Assembly: GCA_036477795.1 (NCBI GenBank)
Contig: JAZGDL010000188.1
Span: 1-18,932 of the forward strand
Length of the DNA stretch: 18,932 bases
From: JAZGDL01 sp036477795
Lineage (GTDB): Bacteria > Planctomycetota > Phycisphaerae > UBA1845
Direction: 5' to 3'
In this document: in pieces, positions 7,302 to 15,451 of the stretch
Position numbering within the stretch: the first letter of the stretch is position 1
Layout: every line of letters begins with the position of its first letter
The notes under the pieces: generated by a model
The model's database searches: none
The model's input: the letters and a program-made list of their open reading frames with translations, nothing else
What the model was told of the DNA's origin: nothing
Translations under genes and position numbers: made by a program

Positions 7302-7378
7302 CGAATAGCGAATGTCGAATAGCGAAAAGGTCCTCGTGCTCCCCATTCGCCATTCTGCATTCGACATTCGACATTCGC
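7302..7378. repeat. Inverted pair of heptamer arrays (CGAATAG / CATTCGA)
   Basis: Four 7-bp units at 7302-7329 (CGAATAG, CGAATGT, CGAATAG, CGAAAAG) face five at 7344-7378 (CATTCGC, CATTCTG, CATTCGA, CATTCGA, CATTCGC). The blocks are roughly reverse-complementary and could fold into one imperfect hairpin with a 14-nt loop just upstream of ligA. The 7-bp period matches that of the array in metG, with a different unit. Confidence 0.75.
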
Positions 7379-7435
7379 TACTTGGGCAAGATGGACGCCT
7401 CGGCGCCGGGGGACACCGGGGTCATAATATCGCGC

Positions 7436-9508
7436 ATGCCCAAGGGCGACCCACAGGAGCGAACCGACGCGCTGCGCAAGCTGATCCGCGAGCACGACCA
7501 TCGTTATTACGTGCTGGGCCAGCCGACCGTCTCGGATCGGCAGTACGACGAGCTTCTCAAAGAGCTTCAAGACTTGGAAGAGGCCCATCCGCACCTGGTG
7601 ACGCCTGATTCGCCCACTCAGCGCGTGGGCGGCGAGCCCCTCGATGGCTTCGTCCACGTTTCCCACGCCATGCCGATGCTCTCCATCGACAACACCTACG
7701 ACGAGCAGCAGCTTCGCGACTTCGACAACCGGGTAGCTAAGGGTCTGGGCCAGGAACCCTACGAATACATCGTGGACCCGAAAATCGACGGGGTGGCTAT
7801 TTCGTTGCGGTACGAGAACGGCCTGCTGGTGCTGGGGGCTACCCGCGGCGACGGCACCACCGGCGACGACGTAACCCAAAACGTGCGCACCATCCAGGCT
7901 ATTCCGCTGCGTTTGATCGGCGACGATGTGCCGCCGGTGTTGGAGGTCCGGGGCGAAGCCTATTGGCCACGGGCGGCGTTTGACCGGTTCAACGACCAAC
8001 GCCGGTCCGAAGGTCTTGAACCGTTTGCCAACCCCAGAAACGCGACCACGGGCACGCTGAAGCAGTTGGACCCCAAGGCCATCGCCGGTCGAGGGTTGGC
8101 TTTTCTCGCCCACGGATTCGGCGCATATGAGGGGCCGCCGTTCGAAACCGCCGGTGAGGTTTTCGCCGCCTTCAGAGGATGGGGCATACCGGTTAACCGG
8201 CACCGGCGAACCTGCAAAACGATCGATCAGGCCGTCAGTTTCGTCAAGGAGTGGGACGGGCAGCGACATGCGCTGGAGTACGAGACCGATGGTCTGGTGA
8301 TCAAGGTCAACCGGCTCGACCAGCGCCAGGCCCTGGGGGCCACCAGCCGCTATCCGCGCTGGTGCATCGCCTACAAGTACGCCGCCGAGCAGGCTCAAAG
8401 CGTGGTCAGGCAGATCGATTATCAGGTGGGCAAGCTCGGCACCATCACGCCGCGTGCGGTGATGGAACCGGTTCAACTCTCTGGAACCACGGTGCGGCAC
8501 GCCAGCCTGCACAATTTCGACCAGGTCGAGCGCCTCGACGTGCGCGTCGGCGACACCGTTGTCGTCGAAAAAGCCGGCGAGATCATTCCGCAGGTCGTCC
8601 AAGTGGTGAAAGAGAAGCGTCCCGCGGGCGCCAAGAAAACCACTCCGCCGAAGAAGTGCCCCGCCTGCAAGGGCCAGGCCGTCAAAGACGAAGGCGGCGT
8701 CTACATCCGCTGCATCAACCCGTCCTGCAGTGCCCAGCTCAAGGAGCGTCTGATCCACTTCGCCGGCCGCAACCAGATGGACATCGAGGGGGCCGGCGAG
8801 ATCGTCATCGAGAAACTCGTCGGCAAGGGATTGTTAAGCGACTTCGGTGATCTGTACCTGCTGCACCGTCACCGCGACGAGCTGGTCGAGTTGGAGCTGA
8901 CCGACAAGGAGTTTGGCGCGAAGAGAACTGACCGCCTCCTGGCCGGCATCGAGCGGAGCAAGAAACAGCCGCTGGCCAGGCTCCTGGCCGCCATGAACAT
9001 CCGGCATGTGGGATCATCGTCAGCGGAGCTGGTGGCCGAGCATTTCGGCGACATGGAAAAGATCGCCCAAGCGTCCGAAGACGACCTGCAACAGGTTGAA
9101 GGTATAGGCCCGGAGCTGGCCCGCTCGATTCGCGCGTTCTTTCAGAGTTCCTCCGGACGCAAGACCGCACAAGCGCTGCGCGACGCCGGCGTGAGCATGA
9201 AGCAACCCACATCGCTCTTATCCGAGGCCCAAGCGCCAGCGCGGGGTCTGCCCGCCGCTGATCCGCCGCTCGCAGGCAAAACCGTCGTCATCACCGGCAC
9301 GCTGGAACGTTTCACACGTAGTGAGATTCAGGCACGCATCAAGGCCCTGGGCGGCAAGACGGCAAGCTCGGTGAGCAAGAAGACCGACCTGGTCATCGTC
9401 GGTGAATCACCGGGAACCAAGGCTGACAAAGCTCGCGAACTGAAGGTCAGGATTGTGGACGAAGCGACGTTCGTCGCGGAATTCGCGGCGGCACCAAGCA
9501 ACCACTGA
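7436..9508 (+). CDS. ligA: NAD-dependent DNA ligase
   Basis: A 690-residue protein of full length for LigA, which seals nicks between Okazaki fragments and after repair using NAD+. Domains in order: Ia (YYVLGQPTVSDRQYDELLKE), the adenylation domain with K116 in DPKIDGVAISLRY, TRGDGTTGDDVTQNVRTI, EVRGEAYWP, ETDGLVIKVN and AYKYAAEQAQ; an OB fold (AVMEPVQLSGTTVRHASLHN, VVEKAGEIIPQV); a zinc finger with C408, C411, C426, C431; HhH motifs; and a BRCT domain from about residue 611 (LAGKTVVITGTLERF). The ATG at 7436 is preferred, but an ATG at 7391 is possible and neither has a clear ribosome binding site. Readings further upstream translate the heptamer repeats and are not credible. It is transcribed away from metG. 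Confidence 0.97.
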   Translation: MPKGDPQERTDALRKLIREHDHRYYVLGQPTVSDRQYDELLKELQDLEEAHPHLVTPDSPTQRVGGEPLDGFVHVSHAMPMLSIDNTYDEQQLRDFDNRVAKGLGQEPYEYIVDPKIDGVAISLRYENGLLVLGATRGDGTTGDDVTQNVRTIQAIPLRLIGDDVPPVLEVRGEAYWPRAAFDRFNDQRRSEGLEPFANPRNATTGTLKQLDPKAIAGRGLAFLAHGFGAYEGPPFETAGEVFAAFRGWGIPVNRHRRTCKTIDQAVSFVKEWDGQRHALEYETDGLVIKVNRLDQRQALGATSRYPRWCIAYKYAAEQAQSVVRQIDYQVGKLGTITPRAVMEPVQLSGTTVRHASLHNFDQVERLDVRVGDTVVVEKAGEIIPQVVQVVKEKRPAGAKKTTPPKKCPACKGQAVKDEGGVYIRCINPSCSAQLKERLIHFAGRNQMDIEGAGEIVIEKLVGKGLLSDFGDLYLLHRHRDELVELELTDKEFGAKRTDRLLAGIERSKKQPLARLLAAMNIRHVGSSSAELVAEHFGDMEKIAQASEDDLQQVEGIGPELARSIRAFFQSSSGRKTAQALRDAGVSMKQPTSLLSEAQAPARGLPAADPPLAGKTVVITGTLERFTRSEIQARIKALGGKTASSVSKKTDLVIVGESPGTKADKARELKVRIVDEATFVAEFAAAPSNH

Positions 9509-9579
9509 CTCCTTCGCGTTCGCTTCGCTGGAAGTAGTGTATCGCCACCCGAAAAAGTGCGGGCTTCCGGTGTCTTTTC

Positions 9580-9687
9580 CGAGCCGCGCCCGTAAGGAAG
9601 CGGGAAGACCGTCGCGCACCGCCCGCTCCCTTACGGTCGCGTCTCTGATGGCATGGCACCGTCCACTCCCTTACGGTCGCGGCTCGG
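9580..9687. repeat. Three copies of the CCGCTCCCTTACGGTCGCGG repeat
   Basis: The copies are at 9580-9604 (inverted and with mismatches), 9623-9642 and 9663-9687. The full consensus extends with CTCGG at its end. One inverted and two direct copies make a cluster that can fold into alternative hairpins. It lies between the convergent ends of ligA and the P-loop gene, whose 232-bp gap otherwise holds nothing recognisable. I recall this repeat as frequent in planctomycete genomes, which a search would have to confirm. Confidence 0.8.
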
Positions 9688-9740
9688 TTCACGCCCATCC
9701 CGCAACCCGAAGAATGAACGTTGGCGGTGCAGTAGTTGTG

Positions 9741-10586
9741 TCAGATTCCGGCGCCGTTTCCGTGTGAATCGCAATCCAGCAGCGTGTAAAGATGGGAAAA
9801 GCACTTGGTGCGAAGAGGGTCTTGGGGGTCGGCGGGGTCGCAGGCGAACATCCGGCTCTTGCGGCCTTCGGGACCGCGGACGTGCGTCAGGACGCGCTCC
9901 AGACGCCGCACGCACTCATCCACCACTTGCGTGGTGCCGCCGACGGCGGTGTTGACCAGGACGACGTCGCTTTCCAGCAATCCGTGGTGTGAAGGTTGGA
10001 GCAGTATCCGTGTCGCGATTTCGTCGCCCAACGGTGAGTCCATCAGACCGCGCAATTGGGCGGCGGTCAGCGACGAGCGCTTCTCCGACGCGTCGGGATC
10101 GATGGCGTCAAGCTTCTCACGATCCTCCACCAACCCGTAAATCTCACCCACGAAAGCTGCGGTATCGTCCAGGGTGGATCGAAACGCTTCGGTGGCCTGA
10201 TTCTTGGTTCGAAAGACTTCCGAAGGTCGATAAGGGGCGGGCAGGACGAAGACCCTGTAATCATACGGGTAGGCGTGCCGCAAGAGAGGGTCGGCGTCGG
10301 CTTCGATGACCACGAAACCCTTGCGGTCCTGGCGGTGTATCTTGTTCAGCGCGTCGGGCAGGAATTCGAACACGCGGTCCGGCTCATAGCTGATCCACTG
10401 AGCGCTGGCCACACCGCAGTCGTGGCTCGGAGGTCGGGCGTCGACGGGCTGTCGCTTGTCGCCGCTGGCGGCTGCCAAGCGCAGGTAGTGGGGCGGGCGC
10501 TGAAAGCAATCGGTTACGAATTGCTCGATGAAGGTGCTCTTGCCGCACCGTCGCGGGCCGCTCACAAACAGAACCGTTAGGGGCAT
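9741..10586 (-). CDS. P-loop NTPase of unknown role
   Basis: A 281-residue protein starting at an ATG with GGTGAT a few bases upstream. The N terminus VLFVSGPRRCGKSTFIEQF holds a Walker A motif (G10-P-R-R-C-G-K16-S17). A possible Walker B/sensor strand is GFVVIEADADPLL, and VFVLPAPYRPSEVFRTKNQA follows. A later hydrophobic strand, ESDVVLVNTAVGG, precedes TTQVVDECVRRLERVL. The pattern of a lone G-domain-like fold with an acidic strand recalls MobB-type or cobalamin/metal-chaperone P-loop proteins, but I do not recognise the family. No membrane segment or signal peptide. It stands alone, with a palindromic element upstream and the ligA repeats downstream. Confidence 0.65.
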   Translation of the reverse strand: MPLTVLFVSGPRRCGKSTFIEQFVTDCFQRPPHYLRLAAASGDKRQPVDARPPSHDCGVASAQWISYEPDRVFEFLPDALNKIHRQDRKGFVVIEADADPLLRHAYPYDYRVFVLPAPYRPSEVFRTKNQATEAFRSTLDDTAAFVGEIYGLVEDREKLDAIDPDASEKRSSLTAAQLRGLMDSPLGDEIATRILLQPSHHGLLESDVVLVNTAVGGTTQVVDECVRRLERVLTHVRGPEGRKSRMFACDPADPQDPLRTKCFSHLYTLLDCDSHGNGAGI

Positions 10587-10696
10587 AGATCACCGGACGA
10601 GTATGTGACCGCTAATTCGAATGGGCCCAATCAGACGGACCGGGCCTACCGCTACACTCCGCTGCCAAGCCCTCCTGTATTATACCATTTCAAAAC

Positions 10697-10834
10697 GGGG
10701 GCGTAGCAGTACAGGGTTTGTCGATTTCTGCTGTAGCGCCACCCCTTGTGGGTGGCGCAGGACGAGGGTGCGCCTCCCACAAGGCGCCACCCACAAGGGG
10801 TGGCGCTACAGAGCGAAACCTGATAAACGCCCCC
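10697..10834. mobile_element. MITE-like palindromic element with 27-bp perfect inverted repeat
   Basis: A perfect 27-bp inverted repeat is formed by 10732-10758 (starting TGTAGCGCCACCCCTTGTGG) and 10784-10810. Weaker symmetry continues outward to GGGGGCG at 10697-10703 and CGCCCCC at 10828-10834. Each arm holds its own small hairpin (CCACCC-CTTGT-GGGTGG on the left). The 25-bp centre has no coding potential. It occupies about half of the 267-bp gap between the coiled-coil and P-loop genes. It may act as a transcription barrier or a non-autonomous mobile element; no transposase is nearby. Confidence 0.85.
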
Positions 10835-10853
10835 TGGCGGGTGACGGGAGCGG

Positions 10854-11456
10854 TTACACCTGAGCCGTGGATGCAGCCCCCGCTTTGGCGGCGCGCAGGG
10901 CCAGGACCAGCTCCACCTCGCCGATGGGCTTTTCAACGCACCGGGCGATTTCCTTGGCTGATTTGCCGGCGTCTGCCAGGGTGTAGATGCGATCGCGGTG
11001 GGTGTTGTGGATTTCGTCGGAGGCGGGCGAGGGAGGTTCTGCGGTGTCCTGGCTCACGGTGACATCCAGGGATGTGCCGCCCCGGGCCCGCCGCAGCAGG
11101 CGGTCCAACCGGTCGATGCGGTCATCGGCGTCGCGGACGCAGCGCTCCAAGCGGACGAACTTGGCGTCGAGTTGGGCGTTGATCTCCCGGGCCAGTTGCT
11201 GAAGGTGCGACATGATCTCAGTGATGTCGTCATGGACGACCTTCTCCTCTTTCAAGCGGGCCAACTGCTCTCGGGCGTAAGCCCTGGGCGACGGCCCGGA
11301 TTCGCTCCGCCGCCGGCTCTGGGCGATGAGCATCAGCGTTATGGCGATGATGATGATTGCGATCAACGCGAGTTGACCGCCGCTGATGACTCCCTCAGCC
11401 AGCGGCAGACGAATGTTGGAACAGGCTGCGGCGAGCACCACCGATTCGACCTCCAT
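10854..11456 (-). CDS. Membrane-anchored coiled-coil protein with C-terminal helix-turn-helix-like motif
   Basis: A protein of about 200 residues if it starts at the ATG at 11456. One transmembrane helix (GGQLALIAIIIIAITLMLIA) is followed by RRR, placing the rest in the cytoplasm. A long charged helix (ARLKEEKVVHDDITEIMSHL through RLERCVRDADDRIDRLDRLL) looks like a coiled coil. The end, DRIYTLADAGKSAKEIARCV followed by EKPIGEVELVLALRAA, resembles the small helix-turn-helix tail seen in DUF2802/DUF6115-like proteins. A TTG at 11516, overlapping the TGA of larC, would add 20 residues and allow translational coupling; I cannot decide between the two. It is probably co-transcribed with larC. Function unknown. 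Confidence 0.65.
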   Translation of the reverse strand: MEVESVVLAAACSNIRLPLAEGVISGGQLALIAIIIIAITLMLIAQSRRRSESGPSPRAYAREQLARLKEEKVVHDDITEIMSHLQQLAREINAQLDAKFVRLERCVRDADDRIDRLDRLLRRARGGTSLDVTVSQDTAEPPSPASDEIHNTHRDRIYTLADAGKSAKEIARCVEKPIGEVELVLALRAAKAGAASTAQV

Positions 11457-11512
11457 GTCACACGGCAACAAATGATTGGAAGCGGTTTCCCGACCACCTA
11501 CGGCCGCGGTGT

Positions 11513-12721
11513 TCAACCGGCGGGATCACCGGAATCGCCGCCGCCCGCCTGGCGGCCTTTCCACACCGCCACCGCTTCTGACATCACCTCGCGCAGCGGC
11601 GCATCCTGGGCGGCCGCCGCCGCTCGACAATCCTCATATTCCGCCGCCACGGACACGACGCAGCCGCCACGCCCACCGATCTTCACCTTGATGGGCCCGA
11701 ACCGCGTTTCAACCGTCTCGATCCGGCGCGACAGCTTGGATCGCAGCACCTCATGCCGGCGAATGCCGAAGGTGGTCGTCTCGGCGAACATGATCGACTC
11801 CAGGGCGCCGGCCTGTGGCACTTCCGCGAGCACCGTCAGCAGCAGTCCGGGGCGCGATTTCTTCATCTGTATCGGCAGACAGTAAGCGTCGAGTGCACCC
11901 GCAGCCAGCAGCCGTTCGATGGCATGCCCGATGATTTCCGGGGTGGAATCGTCCAGATTGGCCTCCAAGACCGTGATACGGTCCATCTCGGGTGTTTCCA
12001 CGTCGGACCCCACCATGACCCGTAACACATTCGGTCGGCGCTTGCCTTCGCGGCGGCCTGCACCCATCCCGACGTGATCGATTCTCATGGCCGGCAGCGG
12101 CCCGAATGATTCAGCCAACTCCGTGAGAATCGCCGCACCCGTCGGCGTGGTCAGCTCCCCCGGCTCGTCGTTCTCAGCCAGCGGCACACGTTGCAGCAGA
12201 ATCGCGGTCGCCGGCGTGGGCACCGGCATCACCCCATGGGCGCAGGTCACCGTGCCGCTGCCGGTGGGTATCGGCGAGCAGACCACACGGTCGATCCGCA
12301 GCCGCTCGATCGCCCAACAGGCACCGACGATGTCGATCACCGAGTCCACCGCGCCGACCTCGTGAAAATGAACCTGATCCACGGTGGTGCCGTGGACCCG
12401 TGCTTCAGCCTTGGCCAACCGCTCAAAAACGGCCAGGGCACGCCGTTGTACGGGCTTGGATAGGCTGCTCCCTTCAATGATTCTGCGAATGTCAGCCAGA
12501 TGACGATGTGGCTGCTTTCTGGGCCGGTCCAGCTTGACGTCGAAGCGCGTGGCTGCGAATCCTTGCTTGTTGATCCGCTCGATGGACAGCTCGTAGCCGT
12601 CGATCGGCAGGGTGTTCAAGACCGCCCGCAGCTCGTCCGCCGGCAACCGCGCATCGATCAGGGCACCGAGGATCATGTCGCCGGCCGCCCCGTTGAAGCA
12701 ATCGAAGTAGGCTGTGCTCAC
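11513..12721 (-). CDS. larC: Nickel-pincer cofactor biosynthesis protein LarC
   Basis: A 402-residue protein starting at GTG with AAGGTGG just upstream. LarC is the CTP-dependent nickel insertase that finishes the nickel-pincer nucleotide cofactor of lactate racemase and related LarA enzymes. Family marks: AYFDCFNGAAGDMILGALID at the N terminus, a histidine-rich stretch (HRHLADI, HFHEVGAVDSVIDIVG), PIPTGSGTVTCAHGVMPVPTPAT, TTPTGAAIL, and the C-terminal half with EANLDDSTPEIIGHAIERLL, QMKKSRPGLLL and FAETTTFGIRRHE. Both halves, separate as LarC1 and LarC2 in some lactobacilli because of a programmed frameshift, are in one frame here. LarA, LarB and LarE are not in the window. Its TGA overlaps a possible TTG start of the next gene. 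Confidence 0.93.
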   Translation of the reverse strand: MSTAYFDCFNGAAGDMILGALIDARLPADELRAVLNTLPIDGYELSIERINKQGFAATRFDVKLDRPRKQPHRHLADIRRIIEGSSLSKPVQRRALAVFERLAKAEARVHGTTVDQVHFHEVGAVDSVIDIVGACWAIERLRIDRVVCSPIPTGSGTVTCAHGVMPVPTPATAILLQRVPLAENDEPGELTTPTGAAILTELAESFGPLPAMRIDHVGMGAGRREGKRRPNVLRVMVGSDVETPEMDRITVLEANLDDSTPEIIGHAIERLLAAGALDAYCLPIQMKKSRPGLLLTVLAEVPQAGALESIMFAETTTFGIRRHEVLRSKLSRRIETVETRFGPIKVKIGGRGGCVVSVAAEYEDCRAAAAAQDAPLREVMSEAVAVWKGRQAGGGDSGDPAG

Positions 12722-12832
12722 CTCACCACCTTCGCGCGAACCCCCTGTAACGGCCCACGTGCCCGCCTTCCCCAGACACTGCCGGTCGCCACTGAACGAT
12801 CTACGTGTCAGTCGGGTCCGTGACGCTTACGG

Positions 12833-13085
12833 CGGCTTCAGCCGTGCCCTTATGCAGCCTGAAAGGCTGACCGACAGTAGCCGTGGGCAAGTCCCGCTAT
12901 TGCGGGACGCCGCCCACGGTAATCCCATACCCGTTCCATTCGACCCTGTAGGGGTCGCATAAACGCCACGTCGCACACCCCAGAGAATAGACGACCCTTT
13001 CAGGGTCGGGCGCCTCGGTGGCGGCATCATCCGGTGGCGGCGCTGCGCTTGCCACCGGCTACTTCCGAGCAGGCTTTCAGCCTGC
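12833..13085. repeat. Cluster of short hairpins upstream of the greA fusion gene
   Basis: At least seven palindromes lie in a 510-bp gap: CGGCTTCAGCCG (12833-12844), AGCCTGAAAGGCT (12856-12868), a nested stem CCGTGGGC/GCCCACGG with GTCCCGC/GCGGGAC inside (12881-12919), CGACCCTGTAGGGGTCG (12941-12957), CGACCCTTTCAGGGTCG (12992-13008), CCGGTGGC/GCCACCGG (13031-13058) and GCAGGCTTTCAGCCTGC (13069-13085). Stems differ, but several tips share CTTTCAG or CTTCAG. The 12722-12832 part next to larC shows nothing recognisable. The greA promoter must lie in or after the cluster. Confidence 0.8.
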
Positions 13086-13231
13086 GACCCCAACCGCCGT
13101 TTCTGTCACACACCCGTGCCAGTCTATCCTACACTGAGCGTATCGACAAACACGTTGGCATGCACGAGAATGGTGAGTCGCGCGCGGCCCGGTCGCGGCA
13201 GCGCGATAGGAGAGGCAGGTGTGATGACGCC

Positions 13232-15451
13232 ATGCAGTTGGACGAAGCTCTGAAGCTGGTCGGCTCAGGTAATTCCAAGGATGTGGAGTCCCAATGGCTG
13301 GCCCTGATCGAGCGGGACGACACTACCCCGGCGCAGATCATCGCCCTCGAGCCCATCCTCAACGAATTGGCCAAACAGGGAAAGACTGAGCAGGCGGAAT
13401 CACTGGCTTGGGCCGCGATCGAATCGGTGACGGAACGTTGTTCGCCCGCCGAAGCGCTCGATGTTTGCAAACCCTTTCTGCTCACCCTCAATAAAAGTGC
13501 GGAACTCAAGCAGCAAGCCACCGATCTGTATCTCACGGTCTACGCGGACCGTGACGACCTGGAAGCCCTCATGGAGGAGGCAGGCATCGCCGGCGGTCGC
13601 CCGCCGCGCCGTGCCATTCGCACGCTGGACACCTGTTTGACCATCAAGCCGGGGTCCTACGTGGTCTCGCGCGATGACGACACCGCGGCTCGTGTTGAGT
13701 CCATCAACACGACGAACTGGCAGGTGACGCTTACCACCGGACACCACACCAAAACGCTCGGGTGTGTGGAGTTCGCCGATGCCCACGCCCTTTGTGATGA
13801 AGACGACTTCAGAGTGTTGGCGTCATTTGACCGGCAGCGACTGCAAGGCATCCTCAGGAAAGAGCCCGCCACCGTCATCGAAAACATTCTCAAAGTACGC
13901 GGCAACCGTTTGGACAGCGACGATCTCCAGGCGGTCCTGACGCCGCGGATCATCCCGGCCGACGAGTGGCCTAAATGGTGGACCAGAGCACGGGCCGCCA
14001 TCAGAAAATCAAGGCACATCAAGTTGGAAGGCCGCTCCCCCTACATACTTGAGTTTATATCCGGCGGGCACAACATCCACGAGGAGTTCGCCGCCGACTT
14101 CAAGCACCTCGATTCGCCGGCGCAACGTTTCGATGTCCTGGACGGTTTCCTGCGGGAGTGCAAAGCCCGTGAGGAGTCGCCCGACACTGCGATCCTGGGC
14201 AAGATTCGCGACGCGGTCACCAGGCGGGCGGCGGTCGTTGAGTCCACAGGCGCCGCCACCTCACTGGCAGAGCGGCTGGTTGAATCCCAGATCGCCCGCG
14301 CCGTGGGCGATCCGGATCCGGATGGCGCCGCGGTCGCGTTGCTGGCTTCGGAGCCTGACCCCGCTGTCTGGTTCCGCGCTTGCGATTCGCCGGCATTGTG
14401 GCTGGTTGCCGCCGACTGCCTGACAAAGGCCAGACCTCAGGATTGGCCGGAAACCCTTGCGGCTCTCTTTCCATGGGCACCGGGTTCAGCCTGCGACCAT
14501 CTGGCGGATATGTTGGACAAGAGTGACCTATCCGGCGAGGGCATCGAGCAGACCATCAGCACCATCATTGCCGAAGCTGAGACCACCTACGAGGCACTGT
14601 ATTGGCTGTGGGACAAGGGGCTCAGTCGCGACAACTGGCGGGCCACGCCGCCGTTGACCATCCTCACCCGTATTCTCGCACTGCTGGCCCAGGTGCAGCG
14701 CAGCGACAGGTTCGGGCACGCTGTTGCCAAGAAAGTTTGTGCCGCCGCCCGTTCGGCGTTGTCGGCCCGCAGATACCAGCGCTTCGAGGATTGCTTATCA
14801 GGTATCGAAAGCGGTGTGGCCGCTGCCTTGCGGACCCAGCTTCAGCGGCTGGACAATCTCGGCCGGAAGGTCGAGGAAGACCTTCTCAATCGCGTCCGCC
14901 GGGCCTTCCCAGAGCTCTACAAAAGGACCCAAATACCGCTCTGGGCCTGTGAGGATACCCTTTTCGCCACTACCCAAGGCATCGCCCGTGCCGAAACGGA
15001 AATCAACGAACTCGTCAACGTGAAGATGCGCGAAAACGCCAAAGCCATTGGAGAGGCCGCCGCAAAAGGCGACCTGAGCGAAAACTCCGAATATAGATTC
15101 GCTCTGGAGGAGCGCGATCTGCTGCGGGCCCGCCTGGCTCACATGCAGAAGCAGTTCTCGTTGGCCCGGCCGCTGTATCCCGAAGAGATCCCCACCGATC
15201 ACCTCACCGTGGGCAGCAAAGTCTCCTTCCGTCACGTCGACAGCGGCGAGGTGGTGGAGTTGACCTTTCTGGGCCCGTTCGATGCCGACACCGAGCAGCA
15301 CGTCTACAACTACAAGGCCCCCTTCGCCCAGGGCTTGATGGGTTCGCGCCTAGGGGACCGGGTGGAACTGCCCATCTTTGAGTCGCAAGGTCCCTATGAG
15401 ATCGTCCGCTTGGGTCCCTGGAAAGATACCTCGGAAGCGGGCGGTCAATGA
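13232..15451 (+). CDS. GreA/GreB-type transcript cleavage factor fused to a long N-terminal region
   Basis: A protein of 739 residues. The last 160 or so (from about 578, FATTQGIARAETEINELV) are a complete GreA: a coiled-coil stalk with the acidic tip GDLSENSEYRFALEERD (D614 and E617, the Mg-binding pair in E. coli GreA) and a globular C-terminal domain (VGSKVSFRHVDSGEVVEL, then LMGSRLGDRVELPI). Gre factors make stalled RNA polymerase cleave backtracked RNA. The first 575 residues are mostly helical and repeat-like in feel, with no motif I know; about 120-190 (CLTIKPGSYVVSRDDDTAAR, VTLTTGHHTKTL) look like a small beta domain. Chlamydial GreA has a similar long fusion. I chose the ATG at 13232 with AGAGGCAGG upstream; the frame is open back to 13034, through hairpin repeats. 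The 3' end overlaps the convergent membrane gene by 7 bp. Confidence 0.9.
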   Translation: MQLDEALKLVGSGNSKDVESQWLALIERDDTTPAQIIALEPILNELAKQGKTEQAESLAWAAIESVTERCSPAEALDVCKPFLLTLNKSAELKQQATDLYLTVYADRDDLEALMEEAGIAGGRPPRRAIRTLDTCLTIKPGSYVVSRDDDTAARVESINTTNWQVTLTTGHHTKTLGCVEFADAHALCDEDDFRVLASFDRQRLQGILRKEPATVIENILKVRGNRLDSDDLQAVLTPRIIPADEWPKWWTRARAAIRKSRHIKLEGRSPYILEFISGGHNIHEEFAADFKHLDSPAQRFDVLDGFLRECKAREESPDTAILGKIRDAVTRRAAVVESTGAATSLAERLVESQIARAVGDPDPDGAAVALLASEPDPAVWFRACDSPALWLVAADCLTKARPQDWPETLAALFPWAPGSACDHLADMLDKSDLSGEGIEQTISTIIAEAETTYEALYWLWDKGLSRDNWRATPPLTILTRILALLAQVQRSDRFGHAVAKKVCAAARSALSARRYQRFEDCLSGIESGVAAALRTQLQRLDNLGRKVEEDLLNRVRRAFPELYKRTQIPLWACEDTLFATTQGIARAETEINELVNVKMRENAKAIGEAAAKGDLSENSEYRFALEERDLLRARLAHMQKQFSLARPLYPEEIPTDHLTVGSKVSFRHVDSGEVVELTFLGPFDADTEQHVYNYKAPFAQGLMGSRLGDRVELPIFESQGPYEIVRLGPWKDTSEAGGQ

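Noticed and set aside
7289..7435. N-terminal extension of LigA from 7289
   Set aside because: The extra 49 residues translate the end of a palindromic element and the heptamer arrays. Conserved LigA sequence begins after the ATG at 7436.
7262..8758. 498-codon open frame on the minus strand opposite ligA
   Set aside because: It lies wholly antisense to the conserved catalytic domains of LigA and its translation is low in recognisable motifs. Long antisense frames are expected in GC-rich genes.
10854..12721. larC, coiled-coil and P-loop genes as one functional system
   Set aside because: Only larC and the coiled-coil gene are adjacent. The P-loop gene is separated by a 267-bp gap with a palindromic element, and no shared function is visible.
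13034..13231. N-terminal extension of the GreA fusion from 13034
   Set aside because: The first part translates hairpin repeats (GCAGGCTTTCAGCCTGC among them) and there is a better start at 13232 with a ribosome binding site.
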